From Oscillospiraceae bacterium (lineage in GTDB: Bacteria; Bacillota; Clostridia; Oscillospirales; Oscillospiraceae), in assembly GCA_910575695.1 (NCBI GenBank), contig CAJTGJ010000015.1, forward strand, positions 1 through 64,000: a stretch of DNA of 64,000 bases. The letters run 5' to 3'. Within the stretch, counting starts at the first letter, position 1. Every line of letters begins with the position of its first letter. Under the pieces are notes generated by a model. That model saw only the letters and a program-made list of their open reading frames with translations, did not search any database and was not told the DNA's origin. A program made the position numbers and the translations under genes. Below are positions 34,707 to 44,279 of this stretch, piece by piece.

Positions 34707-37700
34707 ATGCCAACCTTTCAACAGACCTTTGCCAACTGCCCCTTCCCGGAAGGGGTTTTAGCCGCTCTTGGCAGTTATCCGGTCCAGGTGCGGGTACACA
34801 AAGCCCAGCGGGCCATGGAGGCGACGGTCAGCGGAGCCGCCGTTCCCAAGGAAATCCTGTCCCAGGCGGCGGAAATGCTGAAGCGGACCTTTGGGCTCAG
34901 CGCGGCCACGGTGGCGGTGGATGAGCCAAAGCCGGAAGCCGTTCAGCTGGAGCCGCCTGCGTCCGCCTCGGAGGAGAAGGCTCCAGCACCGGAAACGCCC
35001 GCTCCAGAGGAGAAGCCGCCAGCACCGAAAGTGCCTGTGCCGGAGAAAACGCCCGCCGCACCGTCCAAACAGGAACAGCCCCAGGGGCTGGAGGCCCAGA
35101 TGGAGGCTATGCGCCGGAAGGTGATGCGCACGGACGCCCCCAGTTCCGGCGGCGGGAAAAAGCGGATAAAGCAGATTTACGGCAAAATCAGCGGCAGGAA
35201 AAGTCCCAGCCCCCTGGGCGAGCTGACGCTGGATATGGGCAGCGTGCTGGTGGAGGGCGAGGTATTTAATGTAGAGCACCGGGAGCTGCCCCGCCGCAAG
35301 GCGTGGGTGGTGTGCTTTGATATCACCGATCTGACCGGCTCCATCCGGGTGACCCGCTTCATGGAGGGGGAGGAGGCCAAGCCCATCATCGCCCAGGTGA
35401 AAAACGGCCAGCGGCTCCAGGTGCAGGGGCGGCTGACCCTGGGGAGGTTCGACAACAACGATTTGGTGCTGGAGCCCTACGGCATCAACGAGGCGCCCAG
35501 GCCCGAGGGCCGGAAGGACACCGCCCCGGACAAGCGGGTGGAACTGCATTTACATACCAAAATGTCCATGATGGACGGGCTGTGTGACACGAAAACGGTG
35601 GTGAAACGGGCTATTGAGTGGGGGCACCCCGCCATCGCCATCACCGACCACGGGGTGGTGCAGTCCTTCCCGGATGCCTACAGCGCCTCGGGCCGGGGGG
35701 AGAAAATCAAGATCTTGTACGGTGTGGAGGCGTACTACCAGAACGACGTGGACGAGCAGGCGGCGGTCCACGGGCCGGGGGATATGCCCCTGGATGGGGA
35801 GTTTGTGGCCTTTGACTTGGAGACCACCGGTCTGGACGCCCGCTCGGACGCCATCATCGAGATCGGCGCGGTGCGGGTCCGGGATGGGAAGGTGGTGGAC
35901 AAGTTCGCCTCCTTTGCCCAGCCGGGGCACCCCCTCAGCGCGAAAACCGTGTCCCTCACCGGGATCACCGACGAACTGCTCAAGGGCGCGCCTGCCCCGG
36001 AGGAAGCGGTGGACGCCTTTCTGGACTGGGTGGGGGAGACGCCGCTGTGCGCTCACAACGCCGCCTTTGACACCGGGTTTATCCGGGAATACTGCGCCCG
36101 CTCGGGGCGGCGGTTTGACCCGCTGTACTTCGATACGCTGATTCTGGCCCAGTACCTGTGCCCCAAGCTGCCCAACCACAAGCTGGATACGGTGGCCAAC
36201 GCCCTGGGCCTGCCCCCGTTCCAGCACCACCGGGCCTTTGACGACGCGGAGACCTGCGGACTGATCCTGGCGGCGCTGATTCCGCAGCTCCGAGAGCGGG
36301 GAATCGGGCGCGCCGCCGCCATCAACGCGGCGTTCGCTGGGCAGAAGCGGGGGGGACGGGGACGGCGCTCCGCCTACCACCTGATTATCCTGGCAAAAAA
36401 CCAGACTGGCCTGCGCAACCTGTATAAGCTGGTGTCCAAAGCCCATCTGGAGCATTTCAATCGTTTCCCCATCACGCCGAAGTCCCTCATTGACGAGAAC
36501 CGGGAGGGGCTTATCATCGGCTCCGCCTGTGAGGCGGGGGAACTGTTCCGGGCGGTGGCGGCGGGGAAGGAGGACCGGGAACTGGAGCGTATCGCGTCCT
36601 GGTATGACTACCTGGAGATCCAGCCCCTGTCCAACAACGCCTATATGCTCCGCCCGGACAAGGAGGGCAAGCGGATCGCCCGGGATATGGAGGACCTGCG
36701 GGCCTTCAACCGCCGGGTGGTGGCGCTGGGGGAACGGCTGGGCAAGCCTGTTTGCGCCACCGGGGACGTCCACTTTATGGAGCCGGAGGAAGAAATTTAC
36801 CGCCATGTCCTGCTGGCGGCCAAGGAATTTGAGGACGCGGACAGCGACAACCCCCTCTATTTCCGCACCACCGATGAAATGCTGGAGGAGTTTTCCTATC
36901 TGGGGAAGGAAAAGGCCCATGAGGTGGTGGTGGACAACCCCAGACTGGTTGCGGACTGGTGCGAACATATCCAGCCCCTGCCCGACGGGCTGTTTGCCCC
37001 CAAGCTGGAAAATTCCGACGGCGAGCTGAAAGACCTGGTGTGGGGCAAGGCCCACCGCCTGTACGGCGACAATCCGCCCCCGGTGGTGTGCGACCGCATC
37101 AATGCGGAGTTGAAGGACATCATCGGCTGTCAGTACGACGTGATCTATATGTCCGCCCAGAAGCTGGTGCAGAACTCCCTGGAGCACGGCTATCTGGTGG
37201 GCTCCCGGGGCTCGGTGGGCTCGTCGCTGGTGGCGTTCATGTCGGGCATCACCGAGGTGAACTCCCTGCCCGCCCACTACCGCTGTCCCAACTGCAAGCA
37301 CGCCGACTTCGACTACGCCCAGGACCCCGCCCATCCCTACGGATGCGGGGCGGATATGCCGGACATGAAGTGCCCGGTGTGCGGCGCGGACTACGAGAAG
37401 GATGGCTTTAACATCCCCTTTGAGACCTTCCTGGGCTTCGGCGGCGACAAGGTGCCCGATATCGACCTGAATTTCTCCGGCGAGTACCAGTCCAGCGCCC
37501 ACAAATACACCTTTGAACTGTTTGGCCAGGAGCACGTATTCCGGGCGGGCACCATCGGCACGGTGGCGGAAAAGACCGCCATCGGCTACGTGCGCAAGTA
37601 TCTGGAGCAGGTGGGGCGGGTCAACGTGCCCTTTGCGGAGGTACTGCGGCTGGCCCGGGGCTGTATGGGGGTGAAGCGCACCACGGGCCAGCATCCCGGC

Positions 37701-38918
37701 GGCATGGTGGTCATCCCCCAGGACAAGGAGATTTATGACTTCTGCCCGGTCCAGCACCCGGCGGACGACAAGGATTCTGACATTATCACCACCCATTTTG
37801 AATACCACTCCATGGAATCCAACCTCTTGAAGCTGGACATGCTGGGCCACGACGACCCGTCTATGATCCGGATGCTGGAGGATCTCACCGGGGAGGACGC
37901 AAAAAAAATTCCCCTGGACGATCCCAAGACCATGAGCCTGTTTACCACCTCGGAGCACCTGGGGTATATTGACGACCCAATCCTCGGCTCCACCGGGGCG
38001 GTGGCGGTGCCGGAGTTCAACACCAGCTTTACCCGGGGCGTACTGGAGGAGACACAGCCGGTCCAGTTTGATACGCTGCTCCGGATTTCCGGCTTTACCC
38101 ACGGCACCGACGTGTGGCTGGGCAACGCCAGGGACCTGATCCTCAGCGGGACGGCCAGCGCCCAGGAGTGCGTGGGGTGTCGTGACGACATCATGATCTA
38201 CCTGATCTCCAAGGGAATTGACGCCAGGGTGGCATTTAAAATCATGGAGGCGGTGCGGAAGGGGAAGGTGAAGAAGGGCGGCTTCCAGGACGGCTGGGAG
38301 GAGGCCCTGAAGGAGCACAACGTGCCGGAGTGGTACATCGAATCCCTGGCAAAAATTGCCTACCTGTTCCCCAAAGCCCACGCGGTGGCCTACGTGATGA
38401 TGGCCTTCCGCATCGCGTGGTTCAAGGTGCACCGTCCGCTGGCGTTTTACGCCGCCTATTTCTCCATCCGGGCCAAGGCCTTCGACGAGAAGTATATGTG
38501 CCGGGGGATGGACGTGGTGAAGCACAAAATGGCGGAGATCAACGCCAAAAAGAACGCCAAGGAGAAGAAGGACAGGCCGTCGGCGGTGGAGGAGGATATG
38601 CTCACCACGCTGGAGGTGTGCTATGAGTTCTATCTCAGGGGGTTCAGCTTTGCCCGGATGGACATCTGCCGCTCCCACGCCGTCAACTTTTTGGTGGACG
38701 AGGAGAAGGGGGCGCTGATCCCGCCCTTCACGTCGGTGGCGGGGCTGGGCGAGACAGTGGGCTGGGATATCATGGACAAGCGGCAGGGGAAGGACTTTTT
38801 GTCTATCGAGGAATTTTCCCTGGCGTGTACCAAGGTGTCAACCACTCATCTGGCCCAGCTCAAGGACGCGGGGGCGTTTGGGGATCTGCCGGACAGCAGC
38901 CAGTTCTGCCTGTTTTGA
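34707..38918 (+). CDS. polC: DNA polymerase III alpha, PolC type
   Basis: A 1403-residue replicative polymerase. Order: short N-terminal domain, Ala/Pro/Glu-rich linker of repeated EKxPAPxxPxPE units at about 72-125, OB-fold (about 170-270), PHP domain split by a DEDD 3'-5' proofreading exonuclease (VAFDLETTGLDARSDAIIEI near 370), and the C-family polymerase domain (DKVPDIDLNFSGEYQ; KRTTGQHPGGMVVIP). Zn-type cysteines occur in YRCPNCKHADF and MKCPVCGADY. ATG 34707 follows AAGGAG; an upstream in-frame extension lies within the GNAT gene. Confidence 0.96.
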   Translation: MPTFQQTFANCPFPEGVLAALGSYPVQVRVHKAQRAMEATVSGAAVPKEILSQAAEMLKRTFGLSAATVAVDEPKPEAVQLEPPASASEEKAPAPETPAPEEKPPAPKVPVPEKTPAAPSKQEQPQGLEAQMEAMRRKVMRTDAPSSGGGKKRIKQIYGKISGRKSPSPLGELTLDMGSVLVEGEVFNVEHRELPRRKAWVVCFDITDLTGSIRVTRFMEGEEAKPIIAQVKNGQRLQVQGRLTLGRFDNNDLVLEPYGINEAPRPEGRKDTAPDKRVELHLHTKMSMMDGLCDTKTVVKRAIEWGHPAIAITDHGVVQSFPDAYSASGRGEKIKILYGVEAYYQNDVDEQAAVHGPGDMPLDGEFVAFDLETTGLDARSDAIIEIGAVRVRDGKVVDKFASFAQPGHPLSAKTVSLTGITDELLKGAPAPEEAVDAFLDWVGETPLCAHNAAFDTGFIREYCARSGRRFDPLYFDTLILAQYLCPKLPNHKLDTVANALGLPPFQHHRAFDDAETCGLILAALIPQLRERGIGRAAAINAAFAGQKRGGRGRRSAYHLIILAKNQTGLRNLYKLVSKAHLEHFNRFPITPKSLIDENREGLIIGSACEAGELFRAVAAGKEDRELERIASWYDYLEIQPLSNNAYMLRPDKEGKRIARDMEDLRAFNRRVVALGERLGKPVCATGDVHFMEPEEEIYRHVLLAAKEFEDADSDNPLYFRTTDEMLEEFSYLGKEKAHEVVVDNPRLVADWCEHIQPLPDGLFAPKLENSDGELKDLVWGKAHRLYGDNPPPVVCDRINAELKDIIGCQYDVIYMSAQKLVQNSLEHGYLVGSRGSVGSSLVAFMSGITEVNSLPAHYRCPNCKHADFDYAQDPAHPYGCGADMPDMKCPVCGADYEKDGFNIPFETFLGFGGDKVPDIDLNFSGEYQSSAHKYTFELFGQEHVFRAGTIGTVAEKTAIGYVRKYLEQVGRVNVPFAEVLRLARGCMGVKRTTGQHPGGMVVIPQDKEIYDFCPVQHPADDKDSDIITTHFEYHSMESNLLKLDMLGHDDPSMIRMLEDLTGEDAKKIPLDDPKTMSLFTTSEHLGYIDDPILGSTGAVAVPEFNTSFTRGVLEETQPVQFDTLLRISGFTHGTDVWLGNARDLILSGTASAQECVGCRDDIMIYLISKGIDARVAFKIMEAVRKGKVKKGGFQDGWEEALKEHNVPEWYIESLAKIAYLFPKAHAVAYVMMAFRIAWFKVHRPLAFYAAYFSIRAKAFDEKYMCRGMDVVKHKMAEINAKKNAKEKKDRPSAVEEDMLTTLEVCYEFYLRGFSFARMDICRSHAVNFLVDEEKGALIPPFTSVAGLGETVGWDIMDKRQGKDFLSIEEFSLACTKVSTTHLAQLKDAGAFGDLPDSSQFCLF

Positions 38919-38928
38919 GGTGATTTAA

Positions 38929-39312
38929 ATGTTTATGCAGCAAGACTGGCTTATGCGTCAGATTGAGATCATGACGATGGCTATTGCCCAGCTGTTATTT
39001 GGCAAAGACAGCAAGGAACATGGTTTGAAGGAAGAATTGAAGCAGGAGCAATCTGCTGAGTTAAAACAGAAGTTAGATGCCCTGTTCAAAGAAGGACGGT
39101 TAGGCGAAGCGGAGGACTTGCTATTTTTTGAGTTGGATGAGACTGATATAAGCATGTTAGCTGTAGCCATTGATTTTTATCAGCAAGCGAATACGATGTC
39201 TGATGATGAATTGAACGCACGAGGGTTTACGCGTTCAGAACTTTGGGAAGGTTTAGGCGAGGTGGTTGAGCGGTACGGCGTGCTTATTCCCGGTTTTTGG
39301 GATAAATCATGA
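38929..39312 (+). CDS. DUF6483-like protein
   Basis: A 127-residue protein starting MFMQQDWLMRQIEIMTMAIA with QLLFGKDSKEH, like the DUF6483 family of Firmicutes, of unknown role. It is helical and acidic, with a charged middle. Base composition is clearly more AT-rich than polC and the his genes, suggesting a different history. It starts 10 bases after polC, so it may be the last gene of that transcript. Confidence 0.65.
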   Translation: MFMQQDWLMRQIEIMTMAIAQLLFGKDSKEHGLKEELKQEQSAELKQKLDALFKEGRLGEAEDLLFFELDETDISMLAVAIDFYQQANTMSDDELNARGFTRSELWEGLGEVVERYGVLIPGFWDKS

Positions 39313-39353
39313 TAGTATAGATAGTTTTTGCTCCTTTCATTGAGAAATTATTT

Positions 39354-39424
39354 CGGGGTTGACACGGCGTCAGGGGATGCGGTATCGTTCATCACATTCG
39401 CAAGCTAAGAATTTGGAGGAAACC
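39354..39424 (+). repeat. promoter-leader duplicate, copy A
   Basis: Matches 39931-40003 closely over about 70 bases: CGGGGTTGACA..., TATCGTTCATCAC, ...GCTAAGAAT.TGGAGGAAA. It includes promoter (TTGACA 39359-39364, 18-base spacer, TATCGT 39383-39388), an imperfect dyad TTCGC-AA-GCTAA (39397-39408) and the ribosome site of the Nudix gene. Confidence 0.75.
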
Positions 39425-39430
39425 TGCGGT

Positions 39431-39916
39431 ATGATTTTAAAAGATGACAGAGGCAATGAGCTTCTTGATGTAATCGTATGTGAGGAAGCTGGTGCGGATT
39501 CAGGCTATGTCCCCATAACCCATTGCCTTTTGGTTGTGAGGATTGGGACCGACTATTTGATGGGGTGGAATAATTACCGGCATGACTGGGAGATTTTCGG
39601 CGGCTGCCGGGAGGAAGGAGAGACGCTCCGCGACTGCATTCTGCGGGAGTGCCGGGAGGAATTGGGGCTTGACGGCATAGAGTTTCATTTCCTTGGGCTG
39701 GCGCATTACCGTCTGGCCCCTGGGTATTTTAATCCGGAATGGCACGAGGAATATGGCGGCCTGTATGGGGTGACGCTGCCCGAGGAATATTTGCAGACGG
39801 TCGAGCGGCAGCGGACAGACCGGGAGGAAATCAAAAAAGTGGCTTTGCTCAGTACGATTGCCGGGAGCGAACCGGTTTCTCCCATTGATAAACGGCTGCT
39901 GGACTGCTGGAAATAG
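39431..39916 (+). CDS. Nudix hydrolase
   Basis: A 161-residue Nudix-fold hydrolase. The Nudix box is GGCREEGETLRDCILRECRE followed by ELGLDG, matching GX5EX7REUXEEXGU. Such enzymes hydrolyse nucleoside diphosphates linked to another group; the substrate is unknown. ATG 39431 follows TTGGAGGAAACC. Its promoter and leader are a near copy of that of hisZ, so it may share histidine-linked control. Confidence 0.85.
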   Translation: MILKDDRGNELLDVIVCEEAGADSGYVPITHCLLVVRIGTDYLMGWNNYRHDWEIFGGCREEGETLRDCILRECREELGLDGIEFHFLGLAHYRLAPGYFNPEWHEEYGGLYGVTLPEEYLQTVERQRTDREEIKKVALLSTIAGSEPVSPIDKRLLDCWK

Positions 39917-39930
39917 CAAGTTCAATGGTT

Positions 39931-40003
39931 CGGGGTTGACACAGCGGCGGGGATGTGGTATCATTCATCACGTTAGCGAGCTAAAGAATCTGGAGGAAAA
40001 CCC
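39931..40003 (+). promoter_or_regulatory. his operon promoter and operator (repeat copy B)
   Basis: TTGACA (39936-39941), 17-base spacer, TATCAT (39959-39964), then a perfect dyad TTAGC-GA-GCTAA (39973-39984) just after the expected transcription start, then TGGAGG. The dyad is a likely repressor operator; a TrpR-like HisR/YerC regulator is one possibility. Confidence 0.75.
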
Positions 40004-40004
40004 A

Positions 40005-41171
40005 ATGAATATCCATATCAATACCCCCGAGGGCACCCGGGACCGCCTGTTCTCCGAGTGCCTGGAACGCCGCCAGGTGCAGTCTGCCCTGGTGGAGCTG
40101 TTCCGCCGCCGGGGCTACACCGAGGTCATCACCCCGGAGGTTGAATATTACGATTTGTTCGTCCAGTCCGGCAACCCCATCCCCCAGGAGTCCATGCTGA
40201 AAATCATCGACCGCTCGGGGAAAATCATGGTCATGCGGCCCGACTGCACCGCCCCCATCGCCCGGGTGGCGGCGACCAAGCTGAAACGTCAGGCCCTGCC
40301 TCAGCGGCTGTACTACGACCAGACCGTGTTCCGCGACCGCCTGGCCCACCAGGGCGGAAGCCGGGAGATTGCCCAGTGCGGCGTGGAGATGATCGGCGCG
40401 GTGGGGGACAAGGCCGATTTGGAGATGGTAGCCATGGCGGTGGACGCCCTGCGGGCCTGCGGGCTGGGGCAGTTCCACATTGAGCTGGGCCACGCCGGGT
40501 TCTACCGGGCGCTGGCGGGGCGGATGAAAATGCCCGGGGATGAGCTGGAGCGCCTGCGCGGGGCTATCGAGGGCAAAAACTTCGCCTTGCTCAACGACCT
40601 GCTGGAGCCTTACCGGGCCGAGGACGCCTGTGCCGCCCTGCGCCGCCTGCCGTACCTGTTCGGCGGGGTGGAGGTGCTGGACGAGGCGGAGGCCCTGGCG
40701 GGGTCCTGCGACAGCCTGGACCACCTGCGGCGGCTGTACAGCGAGCTGTCCGCCGCCGGGTACGGGGACTGTGTGCGCTTCGACCTGGGGCTGGTACATC
40801 AGTTGGACTATTACACCGGACTGGTGTTCCGGGGCTATGCCGAGGGCGCGGGCGCCCCGGTGCTGTCCGGGGGCCGCTACGACGGCCTGATGGAGCAGTT
40901 TGGCCGGAAGGCGGAGGCCACCGGTTTTGCGGTGGACGTGGACGCGGTGGGTGCCTGTCTGACGGTGGAGACGCCTGAGCTGGAGACGGTGATCCACTAC
41001 GGCCCCGGCCTGCTGGCCCAGGCCCTGGCGGTGGTGGACAGCCGTCCGGCGGGGAGCTGTGAGCTGTCCCCCTGCCGGACGCTGGACAGCACCATGAACC
41101 TGGCACGGGAAAAGGGCGCGGCCCGTGTGCTGGTGCTGGACGGCGGGGGAGAGAGGTGGATGGCTATATGA
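40005..41171 (+). CDS. hisZ: ATP-PRT regulatory subunit
   Basis: A 388-residue histidyl-tRNA-synthetase-like protein that activates short HisG. Class II blocks NTPEGTRDRLFSECLERRQV, TPEVEYYDLF, MRPDCTAPIARVAATK and RLYYDQTVFRD are present, but it is short and ends without an anticodon-binding domain, which fits HisZ rather than HisS. ATG 40005 follows TGGAGGAAAA. It overlaps hisG by four bases. Confidence 0.94.
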   Translation: MNIHINTPEGTRDRLFSECLERRQVQSALVELFRRRGYTEVITPEVEYYDLFVQSGNPIPQESMLKIIDRSGKIMVMRPDCTAPIARVAATKLKRQALPQRLYYDQTVFRDRLAHQGGSREIAQCGVEMIGAVGDKADLEMVAMAVDALRACGLGQFHIELGHAGFYRALAGRMKMPGDELERLRGAIEGKNFALLNDLLEPYRAEDACAALRRLPYLFGGVEVLDEAEALAGSCDSLDHLRRLYSELSAAGYGDCVRFDLGLVHQLDYYTGLVFRGYAEGAGAPVLSGGRYDGLMEQFGRKAEATGFAVDVDAVGACLTVETPELETVIHYGPGLLAQALAVVDSRPAGSCELSPCRTLDSTMNLAREKGAARVLVLDGGGERWMAI

Positions 41172-41809
41172 GCGAACGGTTGCGAATTGCCCTGACCAAG
41201 GGGCGCTTGCAGGACAAGTCGGTGGAGCTGTTCGAGGCCATGGGGCTGAACTGCTCTCCGGTGCGAAACCCGGGGCGGCGGCTGATCCACGCCCTGCCCA
41301 ACTACCCGCTGGACGCGGTGCTGGCAAAAGCACCCGATGTCATCACTTATGTGGAGCACGGCGTGTGTGACCTGGGCGTGGTGGGCAAGGACACCATTTT
41401 GGAGAAGGGCGGGGCCTTTTATGAGGTTTTGGATCTGGGCTTCGGCCGGTGCCGGTTTGCCCTGGCGGTGAAAAAGGGCAGTGACTTTTACGGCACCTAC
41501 AAGACCCGCCGTATCGCGTCCAAATATCCCAACGTCACACGGGCTTTTTTCGAGGGCAAGGGAATGGACGTAGACATCATCAAGATCGAGGGCAGTGTGG
41601 AGTTGGCCCCGATTTTGGATCTTGCGGACGGCATCGTGGACATTGTAGAGACAGGGGCCACCTTAAAGGAAAACGGATTAGAGCCTATTGAGGATGTGGC
41701 CCAGGTGTCGGCCCGGCTGATTGTGAACACCGCGTCCATGAAGCTGTACAAAAACGAGATCACAGACTTTTTGTCCCGCGTGGAGCGGGAATTGGGGGGA
41801 AAGGCATGA
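41168..41809 (+). CDS. hisG: ATP phosphoribosyltransferase, short form
   Basis: A 213-residue catalytic subunit, first step of histidine synthesis. RIALTKGRLQDKSVELFEAM, VGKDTILEKG and GIVDIVETGATLKENGL are the family blocks. The regulatory ACT-like C-terminus of long HisG is absent, so it depends on HisZ next to it. ATG 41168 overlaps the hisZ stop (ATGA). Confidence 0.96.
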   Translation: MSERLRIALTKGRLQDKSVELFEAMGLNCSPVRNPGRRLIHALPNYPLDAVLAKAPDVITYVEHGVCDLGVVGKDTILEKGGAFYEVLDLGFGRCRFALAVKKGSDFYGTYKTRRIASKYPNVTRAFFEGKGMDVDIIKIEGSVELAPILDLADGIVDIVETGATLKENGLEPIEDVAQVSARLIVNTASMKLYKNEITDFLSRVERELGGKA

Positions 41810-43080
41810 TTACCATCATCAAGGCTGACGGATCCGCCGAGCGCCGCCAGCTGGACGCCATGCGGGCGCGGGCGGCGGAAAAAAACGCGGACATTGAGCT
41901 GGCTGTCAAAGCCATCATGGAGAACGTGCGGCAGGAGGGCCTGCCTGCGGTGGAGCGTTATTCCCGCCAGTTTGACCATAAAGTGCCCTATGAGCTGTCC
42001 CAGAAGCGGCTGGACGAGGCGTATGCCGCCTGTCCGCCGGAGCTGACCGCCGCCCTGGAGCACGCCGCCCGGAACATTCGGGATTACAACAAAAAGCTGC
42101 TGGCCAGAACGGAGGAATGGGCTTCTCCCGACGGAGGCCGGGTGGGCAGGATCGTCCGGGGGCTGAGCCGGGTGGGCATCTATGTCCCCGGCGGTACCGC
42201 CGCCTATCCCAGCTCGGTGCTGATGAACGCCGTTCCCGCCAAGGTGGCCGGGGTGGAGGAAATCGTCATGATTACGCCGCCCACGGAAAACCTCAGCGAC
42301 GCGGTGCTGGCGGCGGCGAAGATCGCCGGGGTGGACCGGGTGATTGCCGTAGGTGGGGCCCAGGCGGTGGCGGCGGTGACCTTCGGCGCGGGCTTTATCC
42401 CCAGGGTGGACAAGCTGGTGGGACCTGGGAACGCCTATGTGGCGGCGGCGAAACGGCTGGCTTACGGGCAGCTGGACATCGACATGGTGGCGGGGCCGTC
42501 GGAGGTGCTGGTGATTGCCAGCGAGAGCGCCAACCCCAAGTATGTGGCCGCCGACCTGCTCAGTCAGGCGGAACACGACAAACTGGCCTCTGCCGTCCTG
42601 CTCACCGATTCCATGGAGCTGGCCCAGGCGGTAGACGCGGAGATTGTCCGGCAGACCGGATACCTCAGCCGGAGCGAGATCATGGAGACGTCCCTGCGGG
42701 ATTTTGGCTGTGCCATCGTGTGCGGTGATTTGGACAAATGTGTGGAGATTGCCAACGAAATCGCGCCGGAGCACCTGGAAATCGTCACAAAAAATCCCCG
42801 AGAACTGTTGCCTCAAGTGAAAAACGCGGGGGCGGTGTTCCTGGGCGCGTACACGCCGGAGCCGCTGGGGGACTACCTGGCGGGGCCGGACCATGTGCTT
42901 CCCACCAGCGGGACAGCGCGGTTCTTCTCACCCCTCAGCGTGGACAGTTTTCTGAAGACCATGAGCATTTTGGAGTTCGACCGGGCCTCCCTGGAGCCCA
43001 TTTCCGGGGAAATCATCGCCTTGGCTCAGGCGGAAAAGCTCACCGCCCACGCCAATTCCATCCAGGTCCGTTTTGAGTAA
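41806..43080 (+). CDS. hisD: histidinol dehydrogenase
   Basis: A 424-residue zinc enzyme for the last two steps of histidine synthesis. RVGIYVPGGTAAYPSSVLMN, GAQAVAAVTFGAG, VGPGNAYVAAAKR, DMVAGPSEVLVIA and the zinc-site LLSQAEHDKLASAVLLTDS are conserved; NSFLK-like DSFLKTM near the end. It overlaps hisG by four bases. Confidence 0.97.
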   Translation: MITIIKADGSAERRQLDAMRARAAEKNADIELAVKAIMENVRQEGLPAVERYSRQFDHKVPYELSQKRLDEAYAACPPELTAALEHAARNIRDYNKKLLARTEEWASPDGGRVGRIVRGLSRVGIYVPGGTAAYPSSVLMNAVPAKVAGVEEIVMITPPTENLSDAVLAAAKIAGVDRVIAVGGAQAVAAVTFGAGFIPRVDKLVGPGNAYVAAAKRLAYGQLDIDMVAGPSEVLVIASESANPKYVAADLLSQAEHDKLASAVLLTDSMELAQAVDAEIVRQTGYLSRSEIMETSLRDFGCAIVCGDLDKCVEIANEIAPEHLEIVTKNPRELLPQVKNAGAVFLGAYTPEPLGDYLAGPDHVLPTSGTARFFSPLSVDSFLKTMSILEFDRASLEPISGEIIALAQAEKLTAHANSIQVRFE

Positions 43081-43095
43081 GGAGGGGATGTCCCT

Positions 43096-43671
43096 ATGCG
43101 GCAAGCGAAAATCCAACGCACCACAAAAGAGACGGATATCAGTGCCGACCTCTGCCTGGACGGGGGAGAGGTGAACATATCCACCGGCATCGGCTTTTTT
43201 GACCATATGCTCACCGCCCTGGCCTTCTATGCCGGGTTCGGACTGGAGCTGTCCGCCCTGGGAGACCTCCACGTGGATGGCCACCACACGGTGGAGGATG
43301 TGGGCATTGTGCTGGGGCAGGCGTTCAAGGAGGCGCTGGGGGACAAAAAGGGCATCCGGCGGTATGGTACGGCTTTCGTGCCCATGGACGAGGCACTGTG
43401 CCGGACGGTGCTGGACTGCTCCAACCGGCCCTGTCTGGTGTTTGACGCGCCCATGCCCCAGCCTGTGATCGGCGGCTATGACAGCTGCCTTACGGTGGAG
43501 TTCATGCGGGCGTTTTCGGTGAACGGTGGAATTACTTTACACCAGAGGTGTGAGTATGGAGACAACGCCCACCACATCACCGAGGCATTGTTCAAATCCC
43601 TGGGGCTGGCGCTGAAGGAGGCCGTCCGCGTGGAGGGAGACGGTGTCGTTTCCACCAAAGGAGCGTTGTGA
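43096..43671 (+). CDS. hisB: imidazoleglycerol-phosphate dehydratase
   Basis: A 191-residue Mn-dependent dehydratase with GIGFFDHMLTALAFYAGF, GDLHVDGHHTVEDVGIVLGQ and EYGDNAHHITEALFKSLGLA holding the His metal ligands. Only the dehydratase domain is present; the histidinol-phosphatase half of enteric HisB is missing and no such gene is in the window. AAGGAGGGG precedes the start. Confidence 0.97.
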   Translation: MRQAKIQRTTKETDISADLCLDGGEVNISTGIGFFDHMLTALAFYAGFGLELSALGDLHVDGHHTVEDVGIVLGQAFKEALGDKKGIRRYGTAFVPMDEALCRTVLDCSNRPCLVFDAPMPQPVIGGYDSCLTVEFMRAFSVNGGITLHQRCEYGDNAHHITEALFKSLGLALKEAVRVEGDGVVSTKGAL

Positions 43672-44279
43672 TGAAGTATACCGCAATTGTAGATTACGGC
43701 GTGGGCAACTTGAAAAGCGTGGCCAACGCCATGGCATATGTGGGCCAGCAGACGCTGGTGACCGGGGATGCCGGTGAGCTGGAGCGGGCGGACGCGATCA
43801 TCCTGCCCGGTGTGGGAGCGTTTCCTGACGCGGCGGAAAAGCTGCGGGAAATGGGGCTGGACAAGGTGCTGCTGGCCCAGACGGGGCGCAAGCCCATTTT
43901 GGGCATCTGCCTGGGGATGCAGCTGCTGTTCGACCGGGGCGAGGAAGGGAAGTGCTGTGAAGGCTTAGGACTTGTCAGCGGAAGTGTGGAACGAATTCAA
44001 ACCGGATTCAAGCTGCCCCACATCGGCTGGAACAGCCTGTCCTTCCAGAATGATTCCCCGCTGTTCCTGGGGCTGGACGACGGGACCTATGTGTATTTCG
44101 TCCACTCCTACTGCGGCCATGCGCGGCGGGAGGAGGATGTGACAGCCCGCACGCAGTATGGTCCTTCGATTCTGGCAGCGGTGTCGCATAACGGGGTGTA
44201 CGGCTGTCAGTTCCATCCGGAAAAGAGCGGCGATGCCGGACTGCAAATCCTGAAGAATTTTGGAGAGTTGAACCGATGA
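43671..44279 (+). CDS. hisH: IGP synthase glutaminase subunit
   Basis: A 202-residue class I glutamine amidotransferase. The triad is visible: nucleophile Cys in GICLGMQLLF, His and Glu in GCQFHPEKSG. It supplies ammonia to HisF. ATG 43671 overlaps the last base of the hisB stop (TGATG). Confidence 0.96.
   Translation: MKYTAIVDYGVGNLKSVANAMAYVGQQTLVTGDAGELERADAIILPGVGAFPDAAEKLREMGLDKVLLAQTGRKPILGICLGMQLLFDRGEEGKCCEGLGLVSGSVERIQTGFKLPHIGWNSLSFQNDSPLFLGLDDGTYVYFVHSYCGHARREEDVTARTQYGPSILAAVSHNGVYGCQFHPEKSGDAGLQILKNFGELNR

Noticed and set aside
35550..38678. 1042-codon minus-strand frame opposite polC
   Set aside because: Antisense shadow; polC is conserved over the whole length.
39973..39984. 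T-box or his riboswitch in the hisZ leader
   Set aside because: The leader is only about 40 bases and has a dyad but no T-box sequence or terminator, so a protein operator is more likely.
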